Assembly (NCBI GenBank): GCA_036897485.1 | Contig: JAYMTF010000058.1 | Coordinates: 1 to 62,099 of the forward strand | DNA: 62,099 nt | Reading direction: 5' to 3' | Source of the DNA: Pelargonium nanum | Lineage: Eukaryota; Streptophyta; Magnoliopsida; Geraniales; Geraniaceae | Shown here: piece by piece, positions 34,087-47,100 of the stretch | Layout of the letters: every line of letters starts with the position of its first letter | Position numbering within the stretch: position 1 is the first letter of the stretch | Notes under the pieces: model-generated | The model's database searches: none | What the model was told of the DNA's origin: nothing | The model's input: the letters and a program-made list of their open reading frames with translations, nothing else | Program-made: the position numbers and the translations under genes

Positions 34087-35883
34087 GGTAGGTTTTGATT
34101 TGATTTGATTTTACATGAAATGGAATTGCAGTGAAGTGTGTGTTGTATATGTGATGGATTTGAAGGTGCGAGAAAGGGAAGGAGGAGAAGCAGGAAGAGC
34201 ACGTGAGAAGATTGAGATGGGCATATGGCAGTTAAACACTGCACATTTCGCGGTTCTACAATTACTCCTCACTGCTCAAATGTGTGTCTCAAGGAAATGC
34301 TTCACTTTTTCCAAATATTTTCATTATATTACTATGAGTGGATGACATTGATGATGTCTTAAGAGAGATGAATGGTGAGGTCAACAGCTATAGACCATTT
34401 TTCATCGGTTGAGCTACACAATAGAGGGTGGTTCAATTCGAGACCTCAGAGGAAACTCAAAACGCTTATATTGTTTGGCCTAGTATGTCTTGGTCGACAA
34501 CTTTAGACCTTATTTGAAAGCTACATTTCAAGTCATTGATGTTTAGTTGTCGAACAAAATTAGTAATTCATTCCAGACGTTGTGGCTCTATAGTAAGCTC
34601 CTACAAGAGGAGTATGAGGTTTGGCCACATGGGCAACTAAGCTCTTGCACCTCTTATTGGAGTTGCTATGGAAAGTCCAATGGCATATGCATACTATTTG
34701 GATGTGACCTTATAGGATCTCATAAAGTTGGTAGTGTGATATCTAGTAATGTATTGGTGTCCAAATCATATGACCTGCAATGACAAGTCTATCCCCAGTA
34801 AGTGACATGTATGTGGTCGTGTCTCTTTGTCATTATTGTTTTAAATCTAACAGAAATCGTGAATCGTCATGCTCGTATAGTTTGAACAAATTCATCTTCT
34901 TGATTTTCGAATATGTTATTAGATCAAGCATGATTGATATTATATATCAATTTGTTTGGGTGCATATATTCATAACACCACTCAAATACTCAATCAAATG
35001 GCCTGAGGTGTCACTCTTGCATATTAGGATTGACAAATTTTATCTTGATTAGTACATTATTTGAAATACAATTGAACTAATCATGAAAAATAGATGCAAA
35101 ACCTATACTTTTGTTTGCATGCTCAATTTGTTCTAAGTGTATGATTTGGAAGATAGATAATCAATATCCCCTCTTCATTAATCAATCGAATCATAACAAC
35201 ACAACAAAATATCTACACTCAATAATAGAGTAATGCTTATTATATGATATTATATTATTTTAAATCCACTAAACCCATCTATAGGTCTAAAATACTTATA
35301 ATGCATGGAACCGAGAGTTAATTGTCAATTTATGATGGACTTATTTATAATTTCACTCATTTAGTTATTTGTAACTTTTTCTCATTCTCTCGTAAGATTA
35401 CTCATCACTTTTCTCAGAAAGTGGAAAGTATAGTGCGATAGAAGAATTTACAAACTCAATCTCATCACTACGAATTCATGGAGTTAGGTACACTTCCATA
35501 TTTATTTTGTTTCTCTAACAATCCACAAGCTATCACATTGTCATTACTTTCATCACAACAAAACAAACTCAACAAGAAAATGAGAAAAGAGAGAGAAATG
35601 TAAACATGATTGCAAACATCAAGAGATATTTGCATATAGAGTTTGATTATTTGCAAAAGTATACAATACTAAAACTTAATTATAAAGTCTTCTCTAGTTA
35701 CATCTTACCTTTTCTAATCTCAAAGTTACATATCATTCTCTAATTATACAACATTGGTCTCTGAGATATTATATACACACACAAGAGACCAAAACCTCCA
35801 GCAACCTCATGATCTGGTTGCAATATTGCATATACATATAGCTTTTCTTGATCATAGTAATTGAGCAGTAGATACTTAAAATT
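34087..35883. other. 1.8 kb region without a recognisable gene
   Basis: The first part is the DPE1 promoter. At 34405-34440 the words GTTGAGCTACACAA and TTCGAGACCTC resemble the 3' and B-box parts of the SINE at 19934, so a decayed SINE is possible. Positions 34500-35100 hold two unconvincing open frames and no domain I recognise. Positions 35700-35883 are probably the SEP2 3' UTR. Confidence 0.35.
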
Positions 35884-37161
35884 TCAAATGTCATCAGACC
35901 AGTCACTAAGCTCACTCCCATAGAACAAGCCATCGACAATCTGATCGATAAGAGAGTCGATAAAAGTGTTGCAACCGGAGGTGAAGATCCGACCAACTCT
36001 GTTCCGAGCAGTGGTGAACCAAGCAAATGTTGCAGCGCAAGTGACGGCCCCGAGGCACACCCCTCCCGCCTCGGCTATTCCTTGCACGTCCATCTTTGTG
36101 AACACAGAGTTTCCAGTTATGGTCTCTACTGTAATGGTTGCAGCAAACACAATCTGTCAAAAAACAAACAATTGTGTGTAAATGCTCGAATTTGATGATC
36201 CTCGAATTTTCTTAAAATCAAAATAGTCTCTGAATTTTTGGTGTTTCGACTAACTTTGTCCCTGAACTTTTTTAACTCAAAATAGTCACTGAACCTTCAA
36301 ATATTGACCGATTCGATTCTCAACTTTTGATATTGGGTCATTTACCTTTTACTAAAGAGTGATGTCTAAGCTATTGGCATATGGAGAGGGTAACAAATTT
36401 CAGTCAAAAAGTTGTTAGTTGAGATTTAGTCTGAGACTCAAAATATTGAAATGGTTTTGACGAGTCGCCTCAATTATATTATGACACCTCGTTACAAACT
36501 TGAATTTAACACCGTTTTTTTTCTCACATATTCATCACAACTCGTCCAAGCAAACTTTATTATTTTGATTTAGAGTAACCTAGAAAATTAAAAAATCAGT
36601 CTTTCTGAAAGAATATCCATTAATGATCATTGTCTAAACTAACTCAATAAATTATTAATTTATATTCAGCCAATTAATGAAAAAATCAATTTCTCACACA
36701 CACAAAAAATGAAGATCTAATGAAAGTCCTGATTAAGATCAAGATTAGTATAAATATAACCAACTAATACAACTAGATCAGATTTATATATCATCGTAAA
36801 TATAAATCTTAAATTCAACTGAAAAAAAATGGATACTTTATTTGTAATATAATAAACTCACCATGGCGAGTCGACCCGAGATGATCTCAAACTCGTGACT
36901 CTTCTTGGAGCTCTCAATATAATCCGACAGAGTCTCAAAAAACGGCGACGTTTCATCTCCTCGGTCCCTCCTCGTCTTGATCACTCCGACCCGATCCGAC
37001 CCATACGATCTCAGGGTGCACAACCGAGGCTGCAGCACAATCTTCCCACTATCCGCCGCCGTATCCGCCGTTTTCAATCTCGCCGGCACATAAATCTTCT
37101 CCGGCGCCGGCGTCTTGGCCCTGATGAGCTGGCAGTGGACTGCACGCGCCGCCGTAGTCAT
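35884..37161 (-). CDS. SEP2: Stress enhanced protein 2, chloroplast thylakoid
   Basis: Two-helix member of the light-harvesting-like family, induced by high light in Arabidopsis and thought to help photoprotection. Exons 36862-37161 and 35884-36153 give 189 residues. The mature protein starts near KIVLQPRLCTLRSYGSD, a stretch very close to Arabidopsis SEP2. The first membrane helix carries the pigment-binding-type motif EIISGRLAM (Glu92 to Arg97 spacing as in LHC proteins); the second helix is around AVTCAATFAWFTTARNRVG. The C-terminal SFIDSLVDQIVDGLF-like segment and the ending SDWSDDI are also family features. The intron falls directly after LAM. The basic, Ala/Thr-rich N-terminus fits a transit peptide. 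Confidence 0.94.
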
Positions 37162-38539
37162 GGTAGTAGGTTGGAGCGGTGGTGGGGAAATGATTAGATT
37201 CCGAGAATCAAGGCGTGAGAAATAAGGAAGCGTTTGGGTTTTGGAATCTTTCGTGGTAGTTTAGAATGACACGTCTTGGTGGGTGACGTGGCAGTCATGT
37301 GGTTCGATAACGTTGTTATCATGGAAGGTGGCTGTGTGTGAGTACGTTGTTCACTGTGTAGTCGCTGTAGGTGTAAAGACTAGAGTGATAGATATTATGT
37401 GGTAGTTGTGTTTCACTCTAGAGATGAATATTAGGATTTAGGAGGGAAATTCACATTAGAACCGTCTAGTTAGACTATTTGACTCGATTGACTCGGAGGA
37501 CACCCTCACGGACAGAATCAGATGCGTTGTAGAGCATAGGGCACGGTACACCTGCCACGTGACAACCCGCGGGTGGAAAATAGTGCTTATGGGCTTGGAT
37601 CTTGGTTGGACGAAGCGCGTAAGCTCGGTTTTGAGCCGAGTCTACATTCTTGTCGCGTGAGTGGATAAGTTAACTTGATCAACTCGTGAAAGGAGTTTGA
37701 AATTAGGATTTGGTGCTTCGCGATTGCATGAGGATCAACGACATGCCAACGAGCAATTGGGCGTGGACGAGGAGGCGCCACGTGGTTGTCGCGTGGATGC
37801 GTGACCGACATACCCTTTCTCCTTCTTTTCTAATAAATTTTTGTGCATCTTTTGACTTTTCAAGCTCATTCCTGATTTGATTTGATTCCATTAGACCGAT
37901 CTTTTTTCAAAATCAATCTTTTTACTATGAAGAACATTTAGGCTATTTCAAAGACCATATTTTATTCTGTCTTCAAGATAGGTGCACTTTAAAAGACATG
38001 AATCTTGATTCCAAAACCAAAATTAAATTGGTAAATTACAGGTACATATGTTGACATCCCAACAAATCACTCACTTAAAAGGTTGATGAAGAATTCCAAA
38101 TTTCAAACGTAAGGATAATTGAAACTCTATATGATGAAAAATTCAAAACTAAAGATAATTAAAGAAATAATTCCTATAAAACATAAAATTGTAACTTGTA
38201 TCACCATTGAAACAATACTCACAATCATTCCTCCCATCTTTTTCTCTTTCTTTCTTACAATACAATAGCATTGGATTAACTTGATCTCTCCATAGAGATC
38301 AAAAGCAAATCATCTACACTCTCAACCTAACAGATTCATAAGAAAAAAGTTATCATGACTTACCCACATTAGTAATGGAGATTAAAACCATCAATTTTCC
38401 CTAAAGGTAATTCAAGTTTAACCCTCCAACTTACATGTATTTACATCATGAGCCAAAATTAATTACATCCCAAAACAAGAAAAACATACCCAAAAAAAAT
38501 TCACGTTATCGAAAACTCTGAGTCTTATTATCAGATCAG
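37162..38539. other. Intergenic region, no gene seen
   Basis: The left part is the SEP2 promoter. Positions 37540-37800 are less AT-rich, with CACGTG-type words (near 37555 and 37780), and support short frames without recognisable content. Positions 37800-38520 are AT-rich and include the MIZ1-like 3' UTR. Confidence 0.4.
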
Positions 38540-39319
38540 TCAAACCCGCACGAAGAAAACGCTGAGCTCGGGCCCGTTCACGCCTTCCGGGCCCAAGCCC
38601 AACATGTAGAACGTCTCGGAGTCCTTGGACCCCACGACCCTATCGAAGTGGGCCCTCATGTATGCCAACTCGCCCTCCGGCCCCTCTGACTCCAAAGCTC
38701 CGGGAAGAACGCCGGCGCCCATAGAAATGGCGCTGAGGAGCTCCATGACGTTGAGGTCCTCGCCGGTCGGGTCCCTCTTGACGGCGTATCCGGTCTTCTT
38801 GCCGTTACAGTACATCGTCCACAGCGGCTCCTCGAGGAGCCGCGTCTTCTCCTTGTCGGTCTGCTTCTCGCACTCCAGCGCCACCCGGACCATGCCGGAG
38901 TTCAGCTCCTTGAGCAGCAGATTGGTCTGAATGGCCAGTTCTATGATCAATGTAGGTATGCACCGGGGGCTTTCTTGAATGCTGAGGCTGATCCTCCCCT
39001 TGCGGTAGCCGAACAAGGTGCCGGTGATGCGGTTGCCGGAGACGTGGCGGTGGGTCTCGGGGTTGAGGCCGACGGGGACGGCGGCGGAGAAGTTGCAGAC
39101 GGGAGTCATGATGGGGAAGGAGCGGAAGACGGAGCGGAAGACGCGGAGGACTTTGGGTTTGTTCTTCTTCTTGGGAGGGTTGACGAGAGAGGATGGTTGG
39201 TTCAGGCGGGCTTTCGGGGGCAGCGGCGGAGGAGGAGGTGCCGTTGTTGATATCGGTGTTGATGACGATGATGTCGCCGGAGACTCATCGGTGCTGCGTC
39301 GGGATTTTGGCTCCCCCAT
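38540..39319 (-). CDS. MIZU-KUSSEI 1-like protein (DUF617)
   Basis: Single-exon gene, 259 residues from the ATG at 39319. MIZ1 is needed for root hydrotropism in Arabidopsis; paralogues are mostly uncharacterised. The N-terminal about 60 residues are low-complexity (Ser/Thr, then a PPPPPLPPKA proline run, then a lysine cluster KKKNKPK). The DUF617 domain starts near VFRSVFRSFPIM and includes VSGTLFGYRKGR-type sequence (here RITGTLFGYRKGR), LIIELAIQTN, LLEEPLWTMYCNGKKTGYAV and the C-terminal ETFYMLGL with ELSVFFVRV. An in-frame ATG 63 bases upstream exists but adds a non-homologous leader, so I use 39319. Exon GC content is far above the flanks, as usual for this intronless family. Confidence 0.9.
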   Translation of the reverse strand: MGEPKSRRSTDESPATSSSSTPISTTAPPPPPLPPKARLNQPSSLVNPPKKKNKPKVLRVFRSVFRSFPIMTPVCNFSAAVPVGLNPETHRHVSGNRITGTLFGYRKGRISLSIQESPRCIPTLIIELAIQTNLLLKELNSGMVRVALECEKQTDKEKTRLLEEPLWTMYCNGKKTGYAVKRDPTGEDLNVMELLSAISMGAGVLPGALESEGPEGELAYMRAHFDRVVGSKDSETFYMLGLGPEGVNGPELSVFFVRV

Positions 39320-41627
39320 CAAAGGACATGCAATGCGAATGCACAAAACCAAGGATGGGAGAGAGGGAGAGAAAGGGCGCAAAAAAGAGGGAGAGAAGGA
39401 TTGATGTTTTGGTTGTTGTTATGATGGTTGGTTAATTGGTTTGTGGTTTAGGCTTGTTTGTGCCTATTATTATACTGTGGCAACAAATATTATCTGTTAA
39501 TTTCCTTTCCTTTGTTAAGTGTTGTTTTATTGGAAATGTTTTCTTTTCTATGTCAAGTCATGTATGTGCATTTTTACGTGATAAAAGATTGCACCACATT
39601 TGGTGGTCATTGAGTTATCATAAGCACGTTAAAGTGATATTCTTATCCACGTGTTAAAAAGTAGTTATAAAATGTTGCAAGTCCACGAGAGCCTTGAGGT
39701 GTTTTGGGTCTAGGGTCTTATAAAAAATGGAGTGTTTACACCCATGTTCAGGGGGCGACATGTCGTGTGATTTGTTGATAATGATGTAGGGTACGCCATG
39801 AGCTTGTGACTCTCCTTCCTAAGAGACAACCTCAATCTCAAGTGAGACTTGTCCCAAAGCAAATCAAGGTCGTCCAAGACTAAGTGATGGTGATCATCAC
39901 TACCGTTCTCGCCAATGCACTTCACCGGAAAGGGGTCTATCATGCCTCTTGTAGTTCCATCTCCTCCTCATCCTCCTCCTCTAGAAACCGAAGTTGAAAA
40001 GGTTAGGGGAACTAGAGTCAAGAAAGAGCCTAGGCAACCAAAGTTTCAGGTGAGGCAAGGAGTAGGAGGTCATTCGTGTTCGCCCCAGCGAAGCTCAGGG
40101 GCATGTGAAGCCAAGAACCTCACGCCCTTTACCTTCAACAAGAGGCCGAGAGGTATTCAAGCCTGTCTCGGTGGGCACAAGGCGTCAGGTCCATGCTCGA
40201 GAAATAGCACCCTCTCACCACCTAAGAGCCAAGTCAAACAGTGCCACGATTCTTGACAAAGACAAGCCTGAGAGAGGTCATTCACACTTGAGTGGCGTTT
40301 AGATCAAATCTTTCTAATTCCAAAACCTAATGACCCAAAATACTTGATGCATACATGAAGAATGAGAATGTCAATCCTATTCTCATTGCTGAGCAATTTT
40401 TTTTATAATCCAAACTACCTTTCTCACATTAATCTCAGTCTCACTTCATACATGAAGTATATGCACAATAATGAAAAGTAGAAGGGTATATAGCATATGA
40501 AAAAGATGAGTAGATAGGGTACCATATTATCGTATCAGTGTATCAGTCAATTCACCATAACATCTCAATCTTAGTTAAAAAACGTAAAAACAATGCAACC
40601 TCACAAAATTGGCATAAAATACCAAGTGATACAGATTCTTTTCTTACTTAATCATCAGAGAAAAGTAATCTTATTAGCTAAAGCATAGAATCTTCTTTAA
40701 ATCTAAGCACATTCTTCTTTCTATTTCTCCCTCTCTTTTACCTCCATATGAAAATCCGAAAACTGACAGATATCTTTTCTAACTCTACCCATCCGACTCT
40801 TTTTTTTTTATACCATTCTTTAACGCCATAACCATAACTTTTCTTTCAATGGCATCCCTGGAAAAGGAAAGAAAATGCCTATAATTCTTATAAAGTCATA
40901 CCTTAACATTTTACTTTTCAAGTCTTGCCTTGAACTTGCCTTGAACTTCACTTTCATATATAGACCCACATCATAACAGGCAATCTCTCAAAGAGTAAAA
41001 GCGAAGTATCAACAAATGCTTCGTAACTTTTCCCTCAAACAGCTTGAGATGTCATCCGAGCCTCCACTGCACCTAAACCTCAAATATACCATCGCGGAAA
41101 CTACTTTAGGGCTTCTAATTCTCAATTGTAGAACATCAGAATCATGAACACCAAGTTCAAATAACCTAACGTTATGTTCAGGATATTCTTATTTTCTACG
41201 ATGAAAAGTTACAACTTTTTAGCACCCAACGTATTTCAATTATCAATCTCAAAAGCTAACATCAGGAACAAAATAATAATACCAGCGCAAAAAAGAAAAT
41301 AATAATAATGTGGTAAATAATGCACTATACCTTCAACCACATATTAATGATTAGAACTTGATACTATTCATCAAAGAAAAGAACAGACTATTAGAAATAG
41401 TGGTACAAGACTTAACTCCCATGACGGGCATGACAATATCCTATCAAAGGTAAATTCTAGTCAGTTTTGACGTGATCTTTGTTTTTTTCACTAAAAATAT
41501 CTTGAAACTATCCACCATACTAAGACATAATGTCACAACTCAACTCTAGTTTGCAATACATAATCCTCTTTCTATGTAAAGGAAAACACACAATTGCTCA
41601 CCACAAACGTTGCGTCTCTTCGCATAT
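39320..41627. other. 2.3 kb intergenic region
   Basis: Positions 39320-39460 are the MIZ1-like leader and promoter. Positions 39670-40310 are relatively GC-rich with an open frame at 39915-40256 (+) that has no start context, domain or homology I recognise; a decayed transposon is possible. Positions 40310-41600 are AT-rich and featureless. Confidence 0.35.
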
Positions 41628-43102
41628 CTAACGATTAGCTCGACGGCCAAAATATTTGAAGGCCATCCTTGAAAAGTTGATGACGGTGAAAACTAATTGC
41701 ACCATAGACCGACCCTTCACAATTCCCTCCCGTATGCCCCTTGCAGTTTTAGCCACTGCCGGTCCTGCAGCTGGTTCAGTTTTTGGATTCGTCACTACTG
41801 CCTGCACGGATGCTAAACAAGTAAAGCTGAGATAAAATTCTTTCCTTTATGCATTAAAAAGTTACAACAAGGCCGAGCACAAGTCATTTAGAGCCTTAAG
41901 AACAAAACAAGGACAAATAGATAACCTGGCGGAGAAACAACGGTTAACTGGCGCAACCTTTCCTCAGCTACACGAACTGCATGAGTGGAGCTACGAACAC
42001 CTTTGTTTATCTCCTGGCTGCCCAAGAAACCAAAAGCCATAAACTTCGATTGCAGAGGTAATACAGTAACTAGCAAAAGAAAGTAACAATCTATTCCCAT
42101 TTCCCAAGTTCAAAATGCAAACCCCAAATCACTGAGTTCCATAGTCAGATCACTGATTTCCATTCCAGATAACCGAACAGCGGCCATTGTGTCGGGAAGC
42201 TCTTCTCTTGCAGTATCCATCAGCTTCTCTAGTGATTCTGCGGCCCTCTTGAAAGACTGCACATTGAAGATTGCATAGAGATAAAAGCAATTAACCAAAC
42301 ACCTTAGTTAGACGAATCCGAAAAGAGTGAACAATTCACGATTCGATACCAGAAGAGTGGGGATTGCAGAGAAGAAAAGCCACGCCGCTGATATCGCTGC
42401 CTGTGCATCAAATTTAGCAGTTAATCAGAGTACAAGAAATGTGTAATTCACTACAATTTCAATTTCCATACAAGAGGCAATAGACCAATTAACCAAACAC
42501 CATCAAAGTTGCTGCAATTTCAACAAATTTACCAGTTAATCAGAGTAAAAGAAATGTGTAATTCAATTCAATTTCAATTTCCATAGAAGAGGCATTAGAC
42601 CAATTCACCAAGCACCATTAAAGTTGCTGCAACTGCAACAAATTTATCAGTTAACCAGAGTAAAAATTTGTGCAATTTCAATTCCACAGAAGCATTTGAG
42701 GCAGGAAAATAAAATAAAAATCCAAGAAATTCATAGCAAACAACTAGCAATTACCAAACCATGCTTTTGAAGCTTCTTGAAATTTCAGTAACCTAGAGAG
42801 AGAGAGAGAGAGAGAGAGAGTACCGCGCCGGCGATGACATTGAGCATGAGGATGTGGCGTTGAGTGAGGGACCACTGAGAGAGCTGGAGAGGAGGAGATC
42901 CGACGGAGGAGATGTAATGCGATGAACGGCCAGATGAGGACGCATCGTGCTGTGATCGGACGGTGATGGAGGCGGACCGCCGGGAAGGTAGACGGAGATT
43001 GTAAGGACAGGTGGCGGAGTTGAAGTCGGCGGCGGCGAAGGTGTAGTTGGAGATAGGCCTCGTCGCTGTATTCAGTGGCTGCAATTTCAGTGTAGAGAAC
43101 AT
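41628..43102 (-). CDS. Conserved plant plastid membrane protein (DUF948-like)
   Basis: Function unknown. Exons 42824-43102, 42350-42400, 42123-42256, 41926-42017 and 41628-41812 give 246 residues with consistent phases. The Ser/Arg-rich N-terminus (about 60 residues) looks like a plastid transit peptide. One membrane segment spans exons 1-2 (MLNVIAGAAAISAAWLFFSA), followed by a helical, probably coiled-coil part with AAESLEKLMDTAREELPDTM, LSGMEISDLTMELSDLG and QEINKGVRSSTHAVRVAEER. Such a single helix plus amphipathic helices resembles DUF948 proteins. The C-terminus is basic (YFGRRANR). I know homologues only as uncharacterised plant proteins, so the family name is tentative while the gene model is solid. 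Confidence 0.78.
42795..42820. repeat. (AG)13 microsatellite at intron 1 donor
   Basis: A pure AG repeat starts 3 bp inside intron 1 of the DUF948-like gene (minus-strand donor GTACTCTCTC at 42823). Length variation here could touch the donor context. Confidence 0.9.
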
Positions 43103-44158
43103 TTCGGCCGCGCGAGAAATTGGAGCGACGCGAGGTAAGAGAAGGAGCAGTTACAGACAGTAGCTACCTCGCAATCTCCGACCTCGAGGACGGTCCTATG
43201 AAGGGGTTTCAATTTTCAGAGCTATCTAACAGCCAAACCGGGTGAACCGGAATCCAACCGATATCTGAAATTCGATGAGATTCGTCTGGTCAATTTCAAA
43301 TTGGATAGGGCAAATACGCTTATTTTTATCCTAAAAGTCTGAATTTTTATCCGATATAATAAAAGAAACAATTTGAAATATAAATTGTCATCTCTACGTG
43401 CATGTCCAAAATTTGAGGCGTGGAAATGAAAGTAGCTTAAAGTTAGTGTTGTGTGTGCGATAAAAGACATTGTTGTCCTATGTTTTTTTTTCTCAAACTG
43501 TTAGCCTTGTTTCACATTTCTTAATGAAAACTCTTTAAACTATCACTAATACTCCTTCCGTCCCAAAATAAGTGTCCTATTTGTCTAAATTTTTTGTCTC
43601 CAAACGAGTATCCTGTTTCTATTTTTAGGTTATTATATTATTGTTTTTCCCATATTACTCTTATCACTTATGAACTACACATGGACAGATCTGAACTGCA
43701 CATGGGGTGTAGTATTTTTAAGAGGACACTCATTTTGGGACGAAGGAAGTAGTATTTTTAAGAGTAAAATATATATCAATTAGCTGATATAATACTTGTA
43801 TAAGTTGAACTCAATACTACGTAGTTTTGAGTACCAATATACATATATATAATTCCCTTCTTTGCAACTTATCTATTACGCAACCTCTAATCAAAACTTT
43901 GCAACTTACCTATGACGCAACCTCTAATCAAAATTTTGGTAATTAGTTTCATAATTTTTACTATAAAAACCGAACAACCGCGCTTCTCTTTCCATAACTT
44001 GCCATTGAAGTCACTGCCATCGGTTTTGCTCCATCAAATCAAACCAAAAACCCTACTCTGTTTCTCTCTATATCCACCTCCAAACCTTCCTCTTCTTCGC
44101 TTCTGTTTCTGCTTATTTTCCAAAACAAAAGCCAAGAATTTGGAAAAAAAAAACAACA
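43103..44158. other. Intergenic region between divergent genes, with MITE
   Basis: Promoters of the DUF948-like gene (-) and HIT4 (+) share this space. It contains a Stowaway-like MITE at 43552-43749. The fragment near 43370-43395 ends AAATTGTCATCTCTA, like the right end of the TAGAGTTG MITE family. No gene. Confidence 0.45.
43550..43751. mobile_element. Stowaway-type MITE, 198 bp
   Basis: The ends are CTCCTTCCGTCCCAAAATAA at 43552 and the inverted GGACACTCATTTTGGGACGA plus AGGAAG ending at 43749. TA dinucleotides flank both ends (43550-43551, 43750-43751). The CTCC(C/T)TCCGTCCC terminus and TA duplication are diagnostic of Stowaway (Tc1/mariner-derived) elements. It is intact enough to define the family for the weaker copies at 28219, about 24930 and 55088. 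Confidence 0.85.
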
Positions 44159-47100
44159 ATGAGGAAAGGATTGAAGAGAAAGACAACCCAGAAAGAAGAA
44201 GATCATAAGGAATTTAGCAAAGCTGGCTCCCCCAGAGCTAAGCGGGTCAAGGCCTCCAAACCCAACCAACCCGAGTACTTCCAGGACCGGCGCAACTTGG
44301 TATGTTCTTCATCAATTTCTATTATTGGGTTTTATTCGAAAAAGTAATAATTGGGTTTTGAATTTCTCCATGGCTTGATTATGAAAGTTTCAATTTTTAT
44401 GAAACCTGTTTTTCATGTCCCTTTGGGTGATTATGGAAGCCACTGATACTGTGCAGTTTCATTGTGTGTGAGAAAAGTTTCAATTTTTATGAAACATGTT
44501 TTTCATGTCCCTTTGGGTGATTATGGAAGCTATTGATACTGTGCAGTTTCATTGTGTGTTGAGAGGGTTTGGTTTGGCTGATTATGGTTTTTTGTATGCA
44601 TGTTGTGCAGGAAGACCTATGGAAGGAAGCATTCCCAGTTGGGACAGAGGTTTGTTCGAAACTTCGGCTCTTATTTGGGCATCATAGTTGCTATTTATTG
44701 TTCTATTGATGTTAAATTTTGGACTTGTTATTTACGGCAGTGGGATCGATTGGACTCTGTCTACCAATTCAAGTGGGATTTCTCCAATCTAGAAGTAAGA
44801 ACATCGTCGTTTAGGCCTTAACCTTTCCAATTGGTGATGTTCGTTTTTATCGTTGTAGATGTGGTGTAAAAGGGTCAAACTAGATTGATTTGTGCTAAAA
44901 GTAATTTTTGTAATCATGCTCAGATTGCATTCGAAGAGGGTGGACAGCTATATGGGCAGAAAGTTTATCTCTTCGGTTGTACTGAACGTAAGCAGCTCGC
45001 CAAATTTTGATCCTTTATTCACAGGAGAGGAGACTTCTGTTTATTCTTTGTTTATCATATTCTCGTCCTTTAGAGTGATTCTTGATTTTTGTTCCTGCAG
45101 CTCAATTGGTCCCTTTCAAAGGCCACAACGAATTTGTCCACATACCTTCGGTGGTAGCTGTAAGTTGTTTACCTTTGTCACATGTGATCCCTAAGTATAG
45201 AAAAGTTATTTGGTTTAGTTTCACATGTTTGAAGACTGCTTCATATCGTAACTTATCTGGGGTTTTGTTTCTCGTCTATTCTAATGTATGCTTCCCAAAT
45301 TGCACTTTGATTTTGCATCCTTGGAAGTGCTCGGTTAATTCTATTGTATGTGCTGAGATATTTTTATCTTTTGCCATGGGTTACACCCAAATGCAGTATG
45401 TGCTGATGGAACCCTTATTATGACATTGGTTTGTGTTTGGAGTGATGATTAAGATGAAGTGACATTTCAAGCTAAATCACTTTCTGAAAATATAATGTCG
45501 GGTTGGAGAGAAAATTTTCCATTCAAAACACAGCCAAATCTGTACATTCTGCGAACGAACTATACTTATGTTATTCATGACATTATGATTCACTTGTAAC
45601 ATTACAATCTCTTGCGCTGAACAACTGAAATCTGATGGAAATTTGTGTTAAATTGGATAAGCAATGAATCAGTTAGCTCTTTATTTTGAAGTTCGAATGT
45701 GGTATCCGAGTTCTTTTCTCAGAACCTCAACATCGAAACCTTGGATAGGCAGGCCTTGTTAATGTCTCTTGGATTTGGTTTTCTTATTCTACAGGTCGTA
45801 TCTCCTTTCCCTCCTTCGGAAAAGATTGGTATTAAATCAGTTCAAAGGGAGGTTGAAGAGATTGTTCCCATGAAGCAAATGAAAATGGACTGGGTTCCAT
45901 ATATTCCACTGGAGGATCGGTACTCAATCTTTATGCCTTCAAATTTCTTGCTGTGCATCTTCGGATATTTTCAATAACATAACATCATTGTTTGGTTTAT
46001 ACAGAGACAGCCAAGTGGATAGACTGAAATCGCAGATATATATATTGAGTTGCACTCAGAGAAGGTACTATGATAATATCAGCTTTGAAAAACGCTCTCT
46101 TCCTCTCTCTCATGACAAAGACGAACATATTGTGACTTAATATTGTCTTTTTGTTCTTTTGTAGGGTTGCTCTGAAACACTTGAAGATAGAGCGAGTTAA
46201 GAAATATGAATATTGCCTCCCTTGTAAGTGATCAATCTACTTTAAATGCTCAAATTGCCGCAATCCATAGAAACCGTGTTATCTCTGTGATTACTATGTT
46301 TTGAGAAGCAAGAAAAGCCGGAAGAAAAGAGGACTTCCTTTAAGTACTTGCTAGCTTCGAAATTTATGTTGTTAATGCACAGTTTCTCGAAGGGCTAATT
46401 TTCGCCTGACGGGTTAGTCAAATTGTTTGTTGAGGCATAGAGTGATTCGGTTCAATATTGCAGTGTCAGCATTTTGTTATAATGTATGCTTTTATTCTTG
46501 ACAGATTTCTATCAGCCTTTCAAGGAAAGTGAGCTTGAAAAAAGCACCGAGGTTCCAATAATTTACCCAGCAGAACCAAAACCGGTATGGTTATAAAAAC
46601 TCGTCTGAATGTTTGTAGTATTTTCTTGAATTCGACAGTTCAAATTTAGTTTTTTGAATTTTACATTCATGAGAAAGCAAGATGAGAAATTCATATAAAA
46701 GCCACTGGTGGAAATTTGATCTTTCAAATACAGAAATATCCTTGCAAATACCTTAAATTTCACATATTCGTAGAAATCTTGGTAGATTTTATGATATTGC
46801 CCATTCGGCTTTGGTCATTTAATGCAAATTTCCATAACTTCTCCACATCAACTTTTGTTCGGCCTCTTTCAACGTACTTCACCTATTCCAAAACGCGTTG
46901 CTTGTATGTATTTTGATGACTGACATAGATGTGCTACATAATTTATATATGTAGGTTATCAGTGTATACGATTGGAAGACAGAAGAGATTGAGGTACGTA
47001 TTAATTTTTTTTATTAATTTCAAGTGTAACTCGGATTATTTATGGGTGATTGTAGCTTTCTACTCAACTTGTACAGATCTCAATCATTCTGCGCCTAAGG

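Noticed and set aside
34405-34500. Possible fifth SINE (GTTGAGCTACACAA, TTCGAGACCTC)
   Set aside because: Only two short words match; no tail, A-box or flanking repeat could be found, so it is mentioned but not called.
34547-35052. Two consecutive frames (+) of 78 and 90 codons
   Set aside because: No recognisable domain and no exon structure joining them; probably non-coding or decayed transposon.
38975-39404. Long plus-strand frames opposite the MIZ1-like gene
   Set aside because: Gly/Ala/Asp-rich shadows of a GC-rich exon; the minus strand is a full DUF617 protein.
39915-40256. 113-codon frame (+) in the 39.7-40.3 kb GC-richer patch
   Set aside because: Compositionally biased, no family recognised, no splice or promoter support; could be a transposon relic.
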